In this document: positions 1 to 11,769 of the stretch, piece by piece | Layout of the letters: every line of letters begins with the position of its first letter | Numbering within the stretch: position 1 is the stretch's first letter | Assembly (NCBI RefSeq): GCF_025024155.1 | Contig: NW_026251825.1 | Span: 1 to 64,000 of the forward strand | DNA from: Gamsiella multidivaricata | Lineage: Eukaryota; Mortierellomycota; Mortierellomycetes; Mortierellales; Mortierellaceae | Direction: 5' to 3' | DNA: 64,000 nucleotides | The notes under the pieces: generated by a model | What the model was told of the DNA's origin: nothing | Database searches by the model: none | The model's input: only the letters and a program-made list of their open reading frames with translations | Program-made: the position numbers and the translations under genes

Positions 1-2711
1 CTGCGTTGTTTTCATATACATCGTACAGCTTGGACGAAAGCATCTCCAGAAGTTCCTCAAACTCCTGAAGTTGCATCAACTTTTCCTCATTCTTTTTCAG
101 AAATGCGACGGCGACACGCATGATCGTCTCGGGTGCTCCCTCCGTGAAGACGACATCATAGATTCGAAGGACCAACGGCAGAGGATACGTGTACGCAAAA
201 AGCGACAGGAACCATTGTGAGGCATACATGGCAGCATGGATCGAATGGAGCGAGAGATGGGCGTGGAGCATTGGGAGTTGCTCTGAGAGCAATGCCGAGA
301 ACTGATAGAGTCGGAGCTGAAGTCCTTCCATATTCATTGTAAACATGGTCCGCATGTCGTACGTCTCCATCAATCGGACAAACACACAAAACGCCTCCTT
401 CTCGCCCATCTAGATTTTTTTTGTAGGGTCGTCCATAAGAGCACACATTAGCATCAAATCTTTCAAGAGCATTATCACGAAATTGTAAAAGGTTTTGAAG
501 CCAGACTTACATTCATGAGGAGTGGTCCAACCAAGAATCCGAGGCCTTGGCAGTATCCAACATGAGGATCATAAAGTGAGTAAGCCTTGAGAACATTGCG
601 AAGACTCTCCTGTCCTTTGTCTCCTTTCTCCTTGAACATATCGATCTGAGGGAATGTCCTGGCAAGATCCCGCTGAATGATGCGCTCATAGGGCGAATAC
701 TCCTTGAGGAGCTGGGTATACATGGTCTCGAGGTACGTCGATGAGGCTTGGGACATGGACTGCCAGATCAGTCCACGGAGCTTTGAGGGCAGCCCTTGAC
801 GCACACGAGCTGCCAGCAGATGTGGTAACTTGCTCGCCACCGCGGTGTAATCCTGCACAAGCATCCCCCAGAACTCCCAATCAATCTCCTCGTCACCTTC
901 CTGTGGCTCCAGTGCCTTGGAATCCGACGACATGGGGTCGACGGCCTCGGAGTTGGGGCTGTTGGCTGTTGTAGAATCCGCGATAAGACGCTGAAGTGTG
1001 TTGAAATTTCCCTTGAGGACATTTGATTCAATACAGACTGCCTTGGGGTCGGTGTCGAGCAATCCGTTCTGTCTCTCCAGTCTAGCCAACAGAAATGATG
1101 TTGAATCCTATTTAACCAAGTATCGGTATTGGGCAGAAGTATTAGAATAAATCCTTGACATGTTGACACGCTCAAAAGCATCAATTCATAGTACGAACCT
1201 GTGGTGGCAAGATATTATTCTGCTCCTCCAGTTTGTGCAGAAGGGTAAAATCGACAGTATTCTTAAAGATTTCTGGACGGCTGTGAACACCCTTGAGCTT
1301 TGCATAGTGGTTCATGGGCTGAGGCAGCAAATAACCCAATGTTGTGCTCCTATTCAACCTAGCCCTGTCTGCTGCTGCAGCGGAGGATGTGGAGAGGAAG
1401 GATACTGATGAAGAGGTTGTAAGACCGGACTTGCCGCTCAGGTTGGTATCCAACTCTGACGAGGCATTGTCAAGGATTTCGTCTAGCATTCTCTTAAAGG
1501 CCGCAACGTGGTCTTCTTCAGTCGGTGCAGGTACTGATGATTTCGTGGAGCCTAGAGCGAAGAATACGCAATTGGTAATGGAGTATGTGAGTACAATGAC
1601 ATTTCCGCCTTTTTATATTTTTCTATGGCCTTTACCCAAACCCTGAGTATGTCGCGTGTGAAATATTGGGTATCCTCCGCATGCAGGATAATGCGATGTT
1701 GAGAGGAGACCTTTTATGACACGTCATCAGTATGGGGTAGATGGAGGAAAGCACAGGCAGAGTAAAGGGAACAACGTGGCCCCCGGGAATGGAATGGCAA
1801 ATGGATTGATATAGTATGGAATGGTGGTGAGGAGAGGGGATCCAATGCTTCACTGCTTTAATACAGCACAGCACAGCCCGTCTGTGGTTGGTGATGTTTT
1901 GTCCCACAAGATGTGCCTGAGCGGTTGTATGTCCTTGTGTGACCGGTGATCGGATCGGCTCCTGTGTTATAAAGAGCCGGTTATGTGCCTATCCATGGTC
2001 CATGATTCGTGGTATGGTGTGTCCATGTAGCCATGGCGCGGTATGGTATTGTATGCTGTCTAGTCCATATGCATGACTCTGTAGAGAGCACCATTACTGG
2101 ACTCTTCTTTATCTCTCGTGCTCTGTGTCCTAAGCTGGGTCACCCAGCCAATGCATTGTCCGCCCATGCACCACTGGGCAGATCCTAAAATAAACAAGTT
2201 CTTCCCGTACGTTCCGAGTCTTTTCTTTTCCTCTCTTTGCTTTTTCATTCGCTTTCTTCTTCACCACACACTCCTACACAGCCGCATTGATCAATCCGTA
2301 GTAAATAAATACAACGATAAAATAAAAGCGCGCGAGCACAGCCATGAGGATACAATGAATCAGGGGTAAAAGATAGCGAGAGAACCGACATGAATATGAA
2401 CTGCGCATGGTGAATTGACACATCAAGGGGAAGAAAGAGAGAGAGAAAGGGAGAGGGGAGTTCTTTTTGGCACGAACTCAAATGAAAAGACGAAGGGAAA
2501 GAAGAGACTTACAGCGCGGTGTGTTTGAGGATGAGATGGCAAGAGGAGGATCAAGGATGGAAACTCGTTTTAGGATCGGGGTGGTATCCGAGGTGGTGTC
2601 CGGGCTGGTGTCCAGGGTGGTATCCATGGCTGTATCTGAAACGGTGTCCGAGATGGGCATTATCTGGGGCTGCGTAGGGGTGGAGGGGGACTCGGTCTCG
2701 AGGTCAGCCAT
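1..2711 (-). CDS. TBC-domain Rab GTPase-activating protein (Gyp5/EVI5-like), C-terminus outside window
   Basis: Predicted GTPase-activating protein for a Rab-type GTPase in vesicle traffic. Four exons join in phase: 2711-2513, 1551-1199, 1107-511 and 409-1. The first intron is long (about 960 nt). The start (MADLETESPS) is supported because exon 1 ends in phase 1 at a GTAAGT donor and exon 2 opens in the matching phase. The first ~180 residues are Ser/Thr/Asp-rich and disordered-looking. The TBC domain begins near residue 285 (ARVRQGLPSKLRG). It shows both catalytic fingers: the arginine of IIQRDLARTFP (about residue 334) and the glutamine of YCQGLGF (about 371). Family knowledge: these residues drive GTP hydrolysis. 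The exact Rab partner cannot be told. The reading frame is still open at base 1. Confidence 0.9.
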
Positions 2712-3691
2712 GGTATGTATGTATTAAGAGTGTGAGCTATTAATGGTAAAAGGGCACAGGGAATTGATAGGTGCTCGTGCGAGATGGAACGAGAGAAAGA
2801 GAGGGGAAGAGAGGGAAGAGAGAGAAGAGAGAAAAGAAAGGGAAGGGCGGCACTGGGGTGATGAAAGGAAAGGGGAGCGGAGGGGGATCGAAAAGAGGAT
2901 GAGGAAAGAGCGGGATGAATGAGCAAAGGGCTAAAAAGAATGAGGGATGAGAGATGAAAGAGATGAGAGGTGCGAGTGAGACAGGGAGGGAAAGCTGAGC
3001 GAAGCGGGGGGGGGCGACGGCCGATAAAGAAAACAAATCAATGCTCACAAAAAAAAAAAAAACCGCTCCAGCAGATGCGGGTAACCCATCTGTTGTATTT
3101 ACTCCATCTCACGAAGGGTGTCGTCTGTATATATAAATACCATACGAGGATGCGCTAACTGACAAAGCAGGACGAGTAACACCGTGTTGCTCTCCATGCT
3201 CTTACTATCCTGCTCCCAATGGTCATGATACCTAATGCTGGTGCTGACGATCGTCCGCTGCAGCATCCACCCTATACATCCTATACATCCCATGTTATCC
3301 ACGTCGGACACGTTGCCTCGCTCCCTTACACCCACCCACGGGTTATTCCTCTAGCTGTCTGTCTGTCTCCTGTCGGAAGGGATGGGGATCTGGATTATGC
3401 ACCATGCAACAGAAGACAACGGAAACACCCCTGTGGTCTACCAGCATTAGCACCAGCATACCTCGTTATCGTCACATAAAATAGAACAGGCCGTCTCCGC
3501 AACAGACAATTTCAACGACAGGCAAGGGCAACCCAGTGTGCATACTATGGAGTCCATAGACTGAATCGAGTGCAAACCGAGGACTGAATTTCCGGAAAGA
3601 TATGCGGGAATGAGGAGGAGGTCACCACATTATCCATTGGATGGCTCATTGGATGCCGCCTTAGATCTCTTTTTGCTCACTACTGGCGGTC

Positions 3692-3731
3692 TTTTTTTTT
3701 TTTTTTTTTTTTTTTTTCTTTTTTTTTTTTT
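3692..3731. repeat. Poly-T tract
   Basis: A run of about 26 T, one C, then 13 more T. It is one of many long A/T homopolymers in the window. Confidence 0.9.
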
Positions 3732-4111
3732 GGCTCTGTCTCCTGCCTGGCCTGGCTCTCAACTCGAGATGCATTACCACCCCTTGCACCCACATGCTTT
3801 CCTATCCAGCAGGACAGGTTCCTCACCCGCGGTTATGAAAGGAGGACGAGACCTTTTTTGTTTTTGTTTTTTTAGGGTGTGCGATATACGCATATCCCGG
3901 ATTGGCATAACATGCACATCCAAACAAACAGCAATTGGAGGTGGTGCAACCCAACCTAGTCAGTCAGCCCAGCCCTATAAGAACCCCCAACAGCGAGCGG
4001 TGGTAACACAAATACCTTCCCTTTCAAAAAAAAAAAAAACGTGGCAATGAACAATTTTACAACTAACAGTTTCTTGTAGGCGTACAAGTTTACGACTTTG
4101 CCCACGCCGCC

Positions 4112-4140
<29 letters not shown>
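4112..4140. repeat. Poly-A tract
   Basis: An uninterrupted run of about 29 A. With the poly-T tract 400 bases earlier it could form a long A:T stem, but the flanks do not match each other. Confidence 0.9.
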
Positions 4141-4142
<2 letters not shown>

Positions 4143-5427
4143 TGCACAGCCTGCCTTGACTTTTTTTTTGGCTGCTACTGCTTGCATTTTCTTTTCGTCT
4201 TTGAATGTATCCCAATTTCACCCCTCGACGAACCCCCCTCCTCTCGTATGCACGTACGTACTTATGTACACAACCACATATTCTTACCCCTGTCGCTCTG
4301 TTGGCCCCTGTCCCCTCACCCCTTTTTCCTTGTCTCTCCCTCACCCTTTTAGACCGTTGATCCCTCATTTCTGATACAACATTCCTACTCGTGTTGCTGC
4401 GCCCTCCTACCAAGTCACTGCAAGGGCTGATACCTGGTTCTTTGTCCTGGTTGGCCCCGACTTGGGTGGGAAATGGGGAAGAGGAACACCATAATAATTA
4501 GGTTCTCTTCATTTCTTTTTAACGGCAATAGGGAGTCAAGGGATGTTGTCATAGACGACTCACCTTTGAGAGCAACAGGCCGTTGCAGGTACTGAATGTA
4601 GAGACGTGGGGAAACGTAGTATGTATGGATATAGCTTTAAGGGACGAGTGAGCAAGGGAGAGAAATGAGACAAAGGTGGGAGGGATGGGAAAGAGAGGTT
4701 GGACCCGACTGGCAGGGTTGTTTTTTTAGGAATAAGGAGGAAGTTGGTGTTCTCCCCTCCCCAGCGATCGTAGGTGAAATGGGTAATATAAGAAATATAG
4801 GAAATTAATGATATCGATAGAAGGAAAGGGACAGTAGTAGAAAGGGGGAGCAGCAATATGGCATTAAAGATGAATAAGGTGCTCAATGCTCTCTGGCATA
4901 TTTGGTTCCCTTGTGGGGAAATGAAGAGAACCACGACTAGTCACCCTGTAGGGAACAAAAGTAAAAGGTGTAGGGTAAGGTAACAGGAGTCGGCCGTGGT
5001 ACGCGTCGAAGTATCCAAGCAGAAACAAGAAGGGTGAAGACGAACAAGAGTCGGCGTCGGCATCCATTCCAACCAATGTCCATCCAATATCGCTCTCTCC
5101 TCCCTTCGCTCTTTCTTTATTCTCGCCTCCAGATCCTGGTCCTGGTCCTGGTCCTAGTCTTGACCTGTTTCTGTCTTCACTTCATGCCCCTCTTTGTCTC
5201 TGCCCTTCGGCTTCTTTTAGAATCCGGATCCTTTCCAGTCAAGGACACCATTGAAGCAACCAATCAGGCAGATAGGCTATTTCCATCAAATCATCCACTG
5301 CGCCGTCGTCAGATCTTCATTGAGCATCGCCCTTTTTTGTTAGTTACCCTGCATTCCAGTTCGGTACCAAGCATCAAGTGCCCCGGTCTTTTTTATTTTT
5401 ATATTTTATTTTTATTTTTTTATGAGT

Positions 5428-5990
5428 GTATACATTTTGAGTTGACCGGGCAACTCAGGTCAACTCATTTTGACCCTTAATAATGTCTACTCAAATGACG
5501 GGAGCAACTACACAAGGTGTAAAAAAATAACAAACGGCGCAAACGGCCTTTCCCCCCCTTACTCGATCTCTGCACCTCTCACCTCACGCAGCCATTCAAA
5601 GTGTTGCACTACCTGCAGTTGAGACAGCCCTTTGCAAAGGGATCCAACAAATATTATTCGGCTGCGATGGCCGTACGCCATTGAGCAGTGGGATTGAAAG
5701 AGGAGAAGAGGAGACATGCGCTTTATCCTTTATCGAAGATATGGATCAAACCGTACCAGCACCATGTTCTGCCACTTCAAGGAGGTATGCATTAATGGAG
5801 CTACACTTACGCCAGGCGAAGAAGAACAGGCGAAGGAGACCGGGCTGATGCTGAGCTTGGTACTGCCTATGAAAGCGAATAATGGAGTAAGGGAGTGAGT
5901 TGGAGCGTAGGAGTGAGAAATGGGATGGATGATCCAAGTCTGTCTTTATTTTGGGCGCAGGCGCAATTTAAGTTGACCCAGGCGTTATTT
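5428..5990 (+). repeat. Left arm of a long inverted repeat (truncated TIR element)
   Basis: This stretch is repeated almost base for base in reverse orientation at 8474-9041. By eye there is one substitution near 5595 and a one-base indel near 5950. It starts with GTATACATTTTG followed by the TIR that begins AGTTGACC. It matches the complete element at 8421-9029 until about 5990, where the match decays and ends, so the far TIR is missing. The short open frame inside it (5746-5937) is copied in the other arm and has no recognisable function. Confidence 0.85.
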
Positions 5991-6554
5991 TCAGCTGTTT
6001 AAAGCAGTGCTTTATTTCGTCTGAATGCGTTTGAACACGTCTTTATAGCACAGAAATGGCTCGCCAACCATTTTAGTATTTCCTTTCCTCCTCACTCCCT
6101 GCCAGCATGAAAGTCTCTTTGCTATTGCTGCAGGCAAAGGCAATAGCGATGAAGAAGAAAGAATGTCTTCCGCAGTGGATGTCTCTTTGTGGACCTCATG
6201 TTCACTGTGTCCTTATCGTTTATTCTTGTCTTCTCCACGAGGAGTCGGGCTTGTCGAATCGCAATCGCTTGCACGCACTGGTCGAGGTGATATTAGTATA
6301 TTTCGCATTAGAGACAATGTTCTTGTCATTTCATAGAATAGTGGGGCTGCGTCCACCGCCTCTTCCCTGCTGCAGTAAATATGAACTGTGCAGCATAACA
6401 AACGCATGTTGATGCTGCCAGTGTTTTATGTTTTCCGAATCTGATGCAAACTTTATTGGCAGTGCTCGCTTGGGCTGAGTCGCGTGTGGTAGGTGCGCTG
6501 TTTGTTGGCGCTCCTTTTTAAGGTTGTTCAGAAACCACGCGAACAGAACATCAG

Positions 6555-6604
6555 CAACCTTCAACAACCTTCAACAACCTCCAACAACCTTCAACAACCT
6601 TCAA
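6555..6604 (+). repeat. Minisatellite, 10-base unit CAACCTTCAA
   Basis: About five direct head-to-tail copies of CAACCTTCAA with one C variant. There are no spacers between units, so it is not a CRISPR-type array. Confidence 0.85.
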
Positions 6605-7154
6605 CATGAAATTGGTGGCAACATGTTCGCCACCATGCACTTTCGCTGTCAAAAGTACACTCATCGCTGGCAAAGGCGATGTTGATGCAAGTTGGGCTCA
6701 AGGTGGACAGCGCTGAATGACGATTCCTTTTTTCTCTGATGAGCCGTGCGCGTTGTTCGCTCACTCCCAGGCACACCCTCACTACCGTCTCGTTCCCCAT
6801 AATCCGCCCCCCCCCCAGTTCCCAGCGGCCATATGAGCCCTCCGGTCTCCGTGGACCCCTTGCTATCGACTCAGCCACCGACCACGCGGCACATTTAAAG
6901 TTCGACTTTGTTCTATCTCTTTCTTCCCCACCTCCTCCACCTCCACACTCTTCCCCACTCTTCACTCTTCCCCACGCGCTCTACGGCAAGTTCTTTCCAG
7001 GTACGTATGATATAAGTATATAAGTTATTTTTCTTTGCTCTTCACCTTCCACTCCCCACCCTCCACCCCATACCTCTTCTCTTCACTGACGCAACCTCGC
7101 CTTTCGTCCTTTACCCAGTCCTACTCTCCTCCATCCCGTTTTCACCTCTTGTGC

Positions 7155-7229
7155 TCACTCTCGTCAGCAGCCCTCCTCCACACGCACCCTCGTCAGCAAC
7201 CCTCCTCCACATGCACTCTCGTCAGCAAG
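7155..7229 (+). repeat. Tandem repeat of about 30 bases
   Basis: About 2.4 copies of a unit containing CTCGTCAGCA followed by CCCTCCTCCACA. It is non-coding as far as I can see. Confidence 0.75.
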
Positions 7230-7264
7230 TCCATTCCACCACTCCCTAGATAGAAAATATAGAG

Positions 7265-7295
7265 GTCCCAGGAGTTTTGACTTCGATCCTGGGAC
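7265..7295. repeat. Short perfect hairpin
   Basis: GTCCCAGGA at 7265-7273 and TCCTGGGAC at 7287-7295 form a 9-bp perfect stem with a 13-base loop. There is no T-run directly after it, so a terminator or RNA role is not shown. Confidence 0.6.
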
Positions 7296-8420
7296 TGTAA
7301 CCCCTCACTTATTGTGTGCCCTCGGCAACCCATCCTAGGCTTTCAACCTGTGGATTATACCCGCTCCCCAGAGGGTTTATTAACCCTAGCAGTGCATTTG
7401 GGCCGGGAGCACCAAATTCCCCCACTCCCCTACTCCCCTCTGATTATCATCACCTCTGGTCGTGCCTTCGGGCCAAGGAGCTTCGCCTTTTCTTCACGCA
7501 AAAACAAAAGAGTTCCTGAGAATGTTTCTGAACCCTTTTTTTTATCCACTTGGTCTCTTTGGGCTTTGCGCGGTTTTTTTTTCGGAGTACGATGGCTTGC
7601 AACCTGCCCGTGGTGTACTCTGGACAACGTTTGCAATCAAGGTTGACTGATAGCAAGTTGAGCCGATGGTGCCGATAGGAATTGTAGGAATAACAGACAA
7701 TGCAATAAAGAATGGCTCCTTCAAACAATCTATTTGAGTGACTTTATGGTGGCAATGACATACAAACGAGTAAACGAAGGCGCGTCTATCTGCCTGCTGT
7801 GCTAATAATTTGGACCACGACCTCTTCGCTGCGGTCTCCAAGGTAATGCGAAGGAGTCAACTTTATTTGGTAACGCCGGTATGGCAGCCTACTTTGACGG
7901 GGTCCTTTGCAAGCCCAACATGAATACCGCAGATCGTCTTATGCATGGAATCGTGTAATGTAACGCTGCTTCAGCCCAGACGAAAACGCAAACATAAAGC
8001 GCGAACTAGCGATATGTCCTTGCTAGCTAAAAAGGAGACCAGATTTTGATCTTGAACACTGGAAGTATCAGGCTAGAGTCGATAACGGAACGATTGTACA
8101 AAGATAATCTCGCGAATGCAGATCAGCATATTTCCTCAAGCAGGGTACATCAAACGATGCAACCATCGCCTGCTTGGTTACCCAAAGTGCTGCTTCTGGC
8201 ACCAGCGTGCCGGTTAACTACGGTGTCTGGAGCCTTAAAGATTCAGAGCTGCTCGCACTAAACCATCCAGCCCATGTAAAAAAAAAAAAAAAAAAAAAAA
8301 CCAGAGATCAAGAGATATCGCCTCAATCACGAAGACCAACCACACACCAGGCGGTTTAAAGGGTCGTATTCCTCAAGCAGGTGTTTTTTTTCTTTTTTTT
8401 TATTAGCATGAAGGCTGGCA

Positions 8421-9029
8421 AGTTGACCGGGCAACTCAGGTCAACTCATTTTCATCCTTTAATGTCCACTCAACTCAAATGACGCCTGGATCAACTCAAA
8501 GCTGTGCCTGCGCCCAAAAATAAAGACAGACTTGGATCATCCATCCCATTTCTCACTCCTACGCTCCAACTCACTCCCTTACTCCATTATTCGCTTTCAT
8601 AGGCAGTACCAAGCTCAGCATCAGCCCGGTCTCCTTCGCCTGTTCTTCTTCGCCTGGCGTAAGTGTAGCTCCATTAATGCATACCTCCTTGAAGTGGCAG
8701 AACATGGTGCTGGTACGGTTTGATCCATATCTTCGATAAAGGATAAAGCGCATGTCTCCTCTTCTCCTCTTTCAATCCCACTGCTCAATGGCGTACGGCC
8801 ATCGCAGCCGAATAATATTTGTTGGATCCCTTTGCAAAGGGCTGTCTCAACTGCAGGTAGTGCAACACTTTGCATGGCTGCGTGAGGTGAGAGGTGCAGA
8901 GATCGAGTAAGGGGGGGAAAGGCCGTTTGCGCCGTTTGTTATTTTTTTACACCTTGTGTAGTTGCTCCCGTCATTTGAGTAGACATTATTAAGGGTCAAA
9001 ATGAGTTGACCTGAGTTGCCCGGTCAACT
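8421..9029 (+). mobile_element. Non-autonomous TIR element (MITE-like), 609 bp, complete
   Basis: Perfect 32-bp terminal inverted repeats lie at 8421-8452 and 8998-9029, starting AGTTGACC and ending GGTCAACT. Partial similarity continues to about 60 bp inward. Each terminus is itself palindromic: AGTTGACC is followed 10 bases later by GGTCAACT. No transposase is encoded. The only direct flanking match is a 2-base CA, so a target-site duplication is not proven. The right flank (CAAAATGTATAC) is also shared, inverted, with the left arm at 5428, so the two copies were duplicated together with flanking DNA. I cannot assign a superfamily. Confidence 0.7.
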
Positions 9030-9041
9030 CAAAATGTATAC
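8474..9041 (-). repeat. Right arm of the long inverted repeat
   Basis: Reverse complement of 5428-5990, over 98 percent identical by eye in the outer ~520 bases. It overlaps most of the TIR element and extends 12 bases beyond it to GTATAC at 9036-9041. Confidence 0.85.
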
Positions 9042-9318
9042 TTTTATTTTTTTGTTCAACGCTCTCGCTGGACGTGCCAATGGTGTATGACAATGGTAGC
9101 CAACAAATTAACTCTTTGTATTACTAAATATACAGTGGCGATCAAATGAATGGGTAGAAGAACCCGACAAGAATCAGCAGCGGAATTGGGAATGAAATAC
9201 CGTGGAAATGCAATTGCGAGCAACCTATTATCATTTTACGCATATGGCAGTAAACATGATGGGGCGCTTTGCTTTATTTTTTTTTTTATTTTTTTTCTTT
9301 CAACTTTTTTGAAGTGCC

Positions 9319-11457
9319 TTATCCATGTCCATACATTCCATTATGTCGCTGTTGCTGCTCCATCATCCGGTGCGCCTCCATCTCCCTTCTCGTTCGTTCT
9401 GCCCTCTTCAGCTCAAATACCTGGTCCATCGCCTCCTTGAAGCAGTGCACATTGTAGTCGATCAGCCCTTGTTTCTCAAACGTCTCCGCCCTCAACAAAC
9501 AGATCAGCGCCAGATACTTGTTAACCTCCCGCAAATACAACACTGTCCCATTGCCAAGCTTGATCACCGAGAACGCCTCGTGGTTGCTGCCATTCTGTGT
9601 CGCCGTTGGCTGGTTGTTCAAAGATCCTGCCCGACTGCTAGTGCTAACCACCGTCTGTGATTGATTGTCATTTGCACCTCCACGCTGACCGTTGCTGGCC
9701 CCATTGCTATTTTTGTGATCATCCTGTACATTCGTCCAGTCATCATGAGCGTCCTGCTGATCTTCGAGATAGGCCTGGCTCTTGGCTCCAATGGCTGCCC
9801 GTCCGTATATAGACGAGATATCGATGATCACGTCAATCATGTCGCTACAAATCTCGTAAGACTGCGAGTCCACAGGAGACGAATCCGTGGCAATGTAGAT
9901 CTTCGAAATCACATCGAACAAGAACGCCTTTTCAATGCCAGAGTTCTATTGCGCGCCAAAGAAAAAGAAATTCGTCAGTTGATGTGTCCATGTCCATGTC
10001 CATATGCCGAAAGTGATAGGTGATTAGATAAAGGCGTGACATACCGCGCAAAGAATGTTGAGCAGATTCTCGAGGGTGGGCAGCTGTGGGATGAGTTTTT
10101 GGATAACCTTGGAGAAGGCTTCGAAGATCGAGTGGTCGTAGATCGATGTCAGATAGAATGCCAGCTGCACATTCTCCAATCCAGCGTCTGCCAACTCGTC
10201 CGTCGTCGTCTGCTGAATATCTCTTTGGGTATCTATATAGGGATCGTATAGGATATAAATTAATGCATATTAGATCCTTTGTTGCTCAGATGGTATGCAA
10301 CCCCTTGTCCAGATGCTTATCTCCATACCAATTTTGTAGTCTTCCGACAGTCCGTCGACTTTGTGGATAAAGACCTCGAACGTGATGTTTGGGTTCACAC
10401 GGTAGGCAGCAACAACAGTCGAGTGCAGCCTTACCAAAGCGTCCATGTAGTCGTCCTAACAAGGTTCAAAAAGATACTCTCAGTTCATCAAGCCCATGCA
10501 GTCAATAATGAACACAACCTCCACAAGACAAAGATGATTCACATACCTGAGAGTCGATCACAAAGACCAGCGCCCCAACCTCGCCAAAGATGGCCGTTGT
10601 GTCGAACGTGGGATCGAAAAAATCCATTTGACCAGGGAAGTCCCACACCTGAAAATCTATGAATGAGCTGTTACAACGAAAAAAAAAAAAAAAGCATCGC
10701 AATTGTCGTTGTTAAGGATATGAGATAGAATTGGCAACAGATCTCCTATACCTTGAGACACTATGGGAATGGGCATGCAGTTGAACATACTGGATATTGT
10801 CCTTGTTGATCTTTGAAGTACTCTCGAGGAACAGTGTCTCCGTGGGGGACATCTTGTGAAAGACCACGCGCTGAATGCTTGATTTCCCGCTTCTACTCAG
10901 CCATAAGAAAGGATCATCAGAAAGTGCTTGAGTATCGGTCACTCAATGACAGCTCAATTGCTCTGAGGAAACAATAAGACTCTTTCCCATGCGATGAATA
11001 GGCAGCAACGTACCGCCTCAGCCCCATCAGCATAAGTCGTGGACGCGACTCGCGGTCCTCGTCCGCAAGATCGTCGCCATAGCTATTAAAGGCATTAAAA
11101 AAAAAAAAGAGAGAGACACGCGGTGAGTCAGGCGAAACAAAGAACAGGCACGAGGCAGAGAATGATAAAGCATTCCTGCCAGTTTGGGTCATGGCTGCCA
11201 CACAAGTTGCTGTAGACTTACATCGGGTCATTGTCACCGTAGTCAGAGTACTAGAGATGGATGAGTTGATAAAGAATTGCCATTCAGTCATCATTCATCT
11301 CAGGAGAGAACCCCTCCCCCCCCCCCCCCATGGACATTTTGATGGTGCCCTTAGTTGGCGAAGAAAAAAAAGAAAAAAAAAGAAAAAAAAAGAAAGAAAA
11401 GTCGCGAGCGAGAAAGAGGGATGTGTGCTGTTGGTGTTTCTGTACACATACCGACAT
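9319..11457 (-). CDS. GTR2: Rag-type small GTPase Gtr2/RagC
   Basis: Subunit of the Gtr1-Gtr2 (RagA/B-RagC/D) heterodimer that signals amino-acid status to TORC1 on the vacuole. There are eight exons: 11457-11452, 11250-11222, 11082-11014, 10892-10791, 10667-10547, 10455-10329, 10232-10045 and 9945-9319. They total 422 codons plus stop. The first coding exon is only ATG-TCG before GTATGT. Visible motifs are the P-loop GLRRSGKSS (about residues 31-39), WDFPGQ with FDPTFD after it (about 77-90), and HKVD (about 140-143) in place of NKxD, as in RagC. The C-terminal roadblock part ([17 protein letters not shown], later [16 protein letters not shown]) is RagC-like. Relative to animal RagC it carries an Asn/Gln/Ser-rich insertion of about 60-70 residues. 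Confidence 0.95.
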
Positions 11458-11769
11458 TGAGAGTGCCTGCCTTGTGTTGCGTTTGCGGGGAAGAATGGGG
11501 GAGCAAAAGAAGGTCTTGACGAATGGGGAAGATGTGGAATTGGTCCCAAGGTACCGCCCCAACCCCGCTTTCAGTCTGACTTGCACTGCAAGCCACCTTC
11601 TTTATTGGCTCGGGCATCGCGTCTCTTGCCCTCTCAGCGGCCAAGGCTTTTGTGGCATTAGCCAGTTTGAATGAGGATACATGTACATACTTACAAACAC
11701 CCTTTTTTTATTATACGAGCGAAGCAATTGGCATGATTAGGAGAGTACTTTGTGTATATCATCGTCGTT
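11458..11769. other. GTR2 leader / ceramidase 3' spacer
   Basis: No gene seen. It contains the leader of GTR2 and the 3' end of the upstream ceramidase gene. Both genes read leftward. Confidence 0.6.

Larger units (their letters stand above)
2712..5427. other. Gene-poor spacer with CT-rich leader and homopolymers
   Basis: I see no supportable gene. The first ~350 bases are strongly purine-rich on the plus strand, so CT-rich on the minus strand, as expected for the leader and promoter of the Rab-GAP gene. The rest holds long T and A runs and short open frames without introns, motifs or codon structure. Near 5125-5160 there is a short CCTGGT hexamer repeat. Confidence 0.6.
5991..8420. other. 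Interior of the inverted-repeat structure, no gene recognised
   Basis: About 2.4 kb between the two arms. I find no transposase, reverse transcriptase or spliced host gene on either strand. It contains a 10-base minisatellite (about 6555-6604), a ~30-base tandem repeat (about 7155-7229), a 9-bp hairpin (7265-7295), CT-rich stretches and a poly-A run (about 8278-8300). It may be dead interior sequence of a transposon or ordinary intergenic DNA trapped between two copies. Confidence 0.5.

Noticed and set aside
5034..5480. 148-residue frame ending at the inverted repeat
   Set aside because: Low-complexity Leu-rich stretch from a CCTGGT repeat; no start context or family.
5746..5937. 63-residue open frame found identically in both inverted arms (also 8532-8723)
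   Set aside because: Identity follows from the duplicated DNA. There is no domain, no codon bias and no splice structure, so it is not evidence for a gene.
6555..6604. CRISPR-like array
   Set aside because: Units are contiguous 10-mers without spacers; a simple minisatellite in a eukaryotic genome.
10629..10650. Acceptor ATTTTCAG before GTGTGGGAC as the start of the GTR2 WDFPGQ exon
   Set aside because: It breaks the frame. The acceptor CGTTGTAACAG upstream adds SFIDFQ, which matches RagC, and fits the phase.
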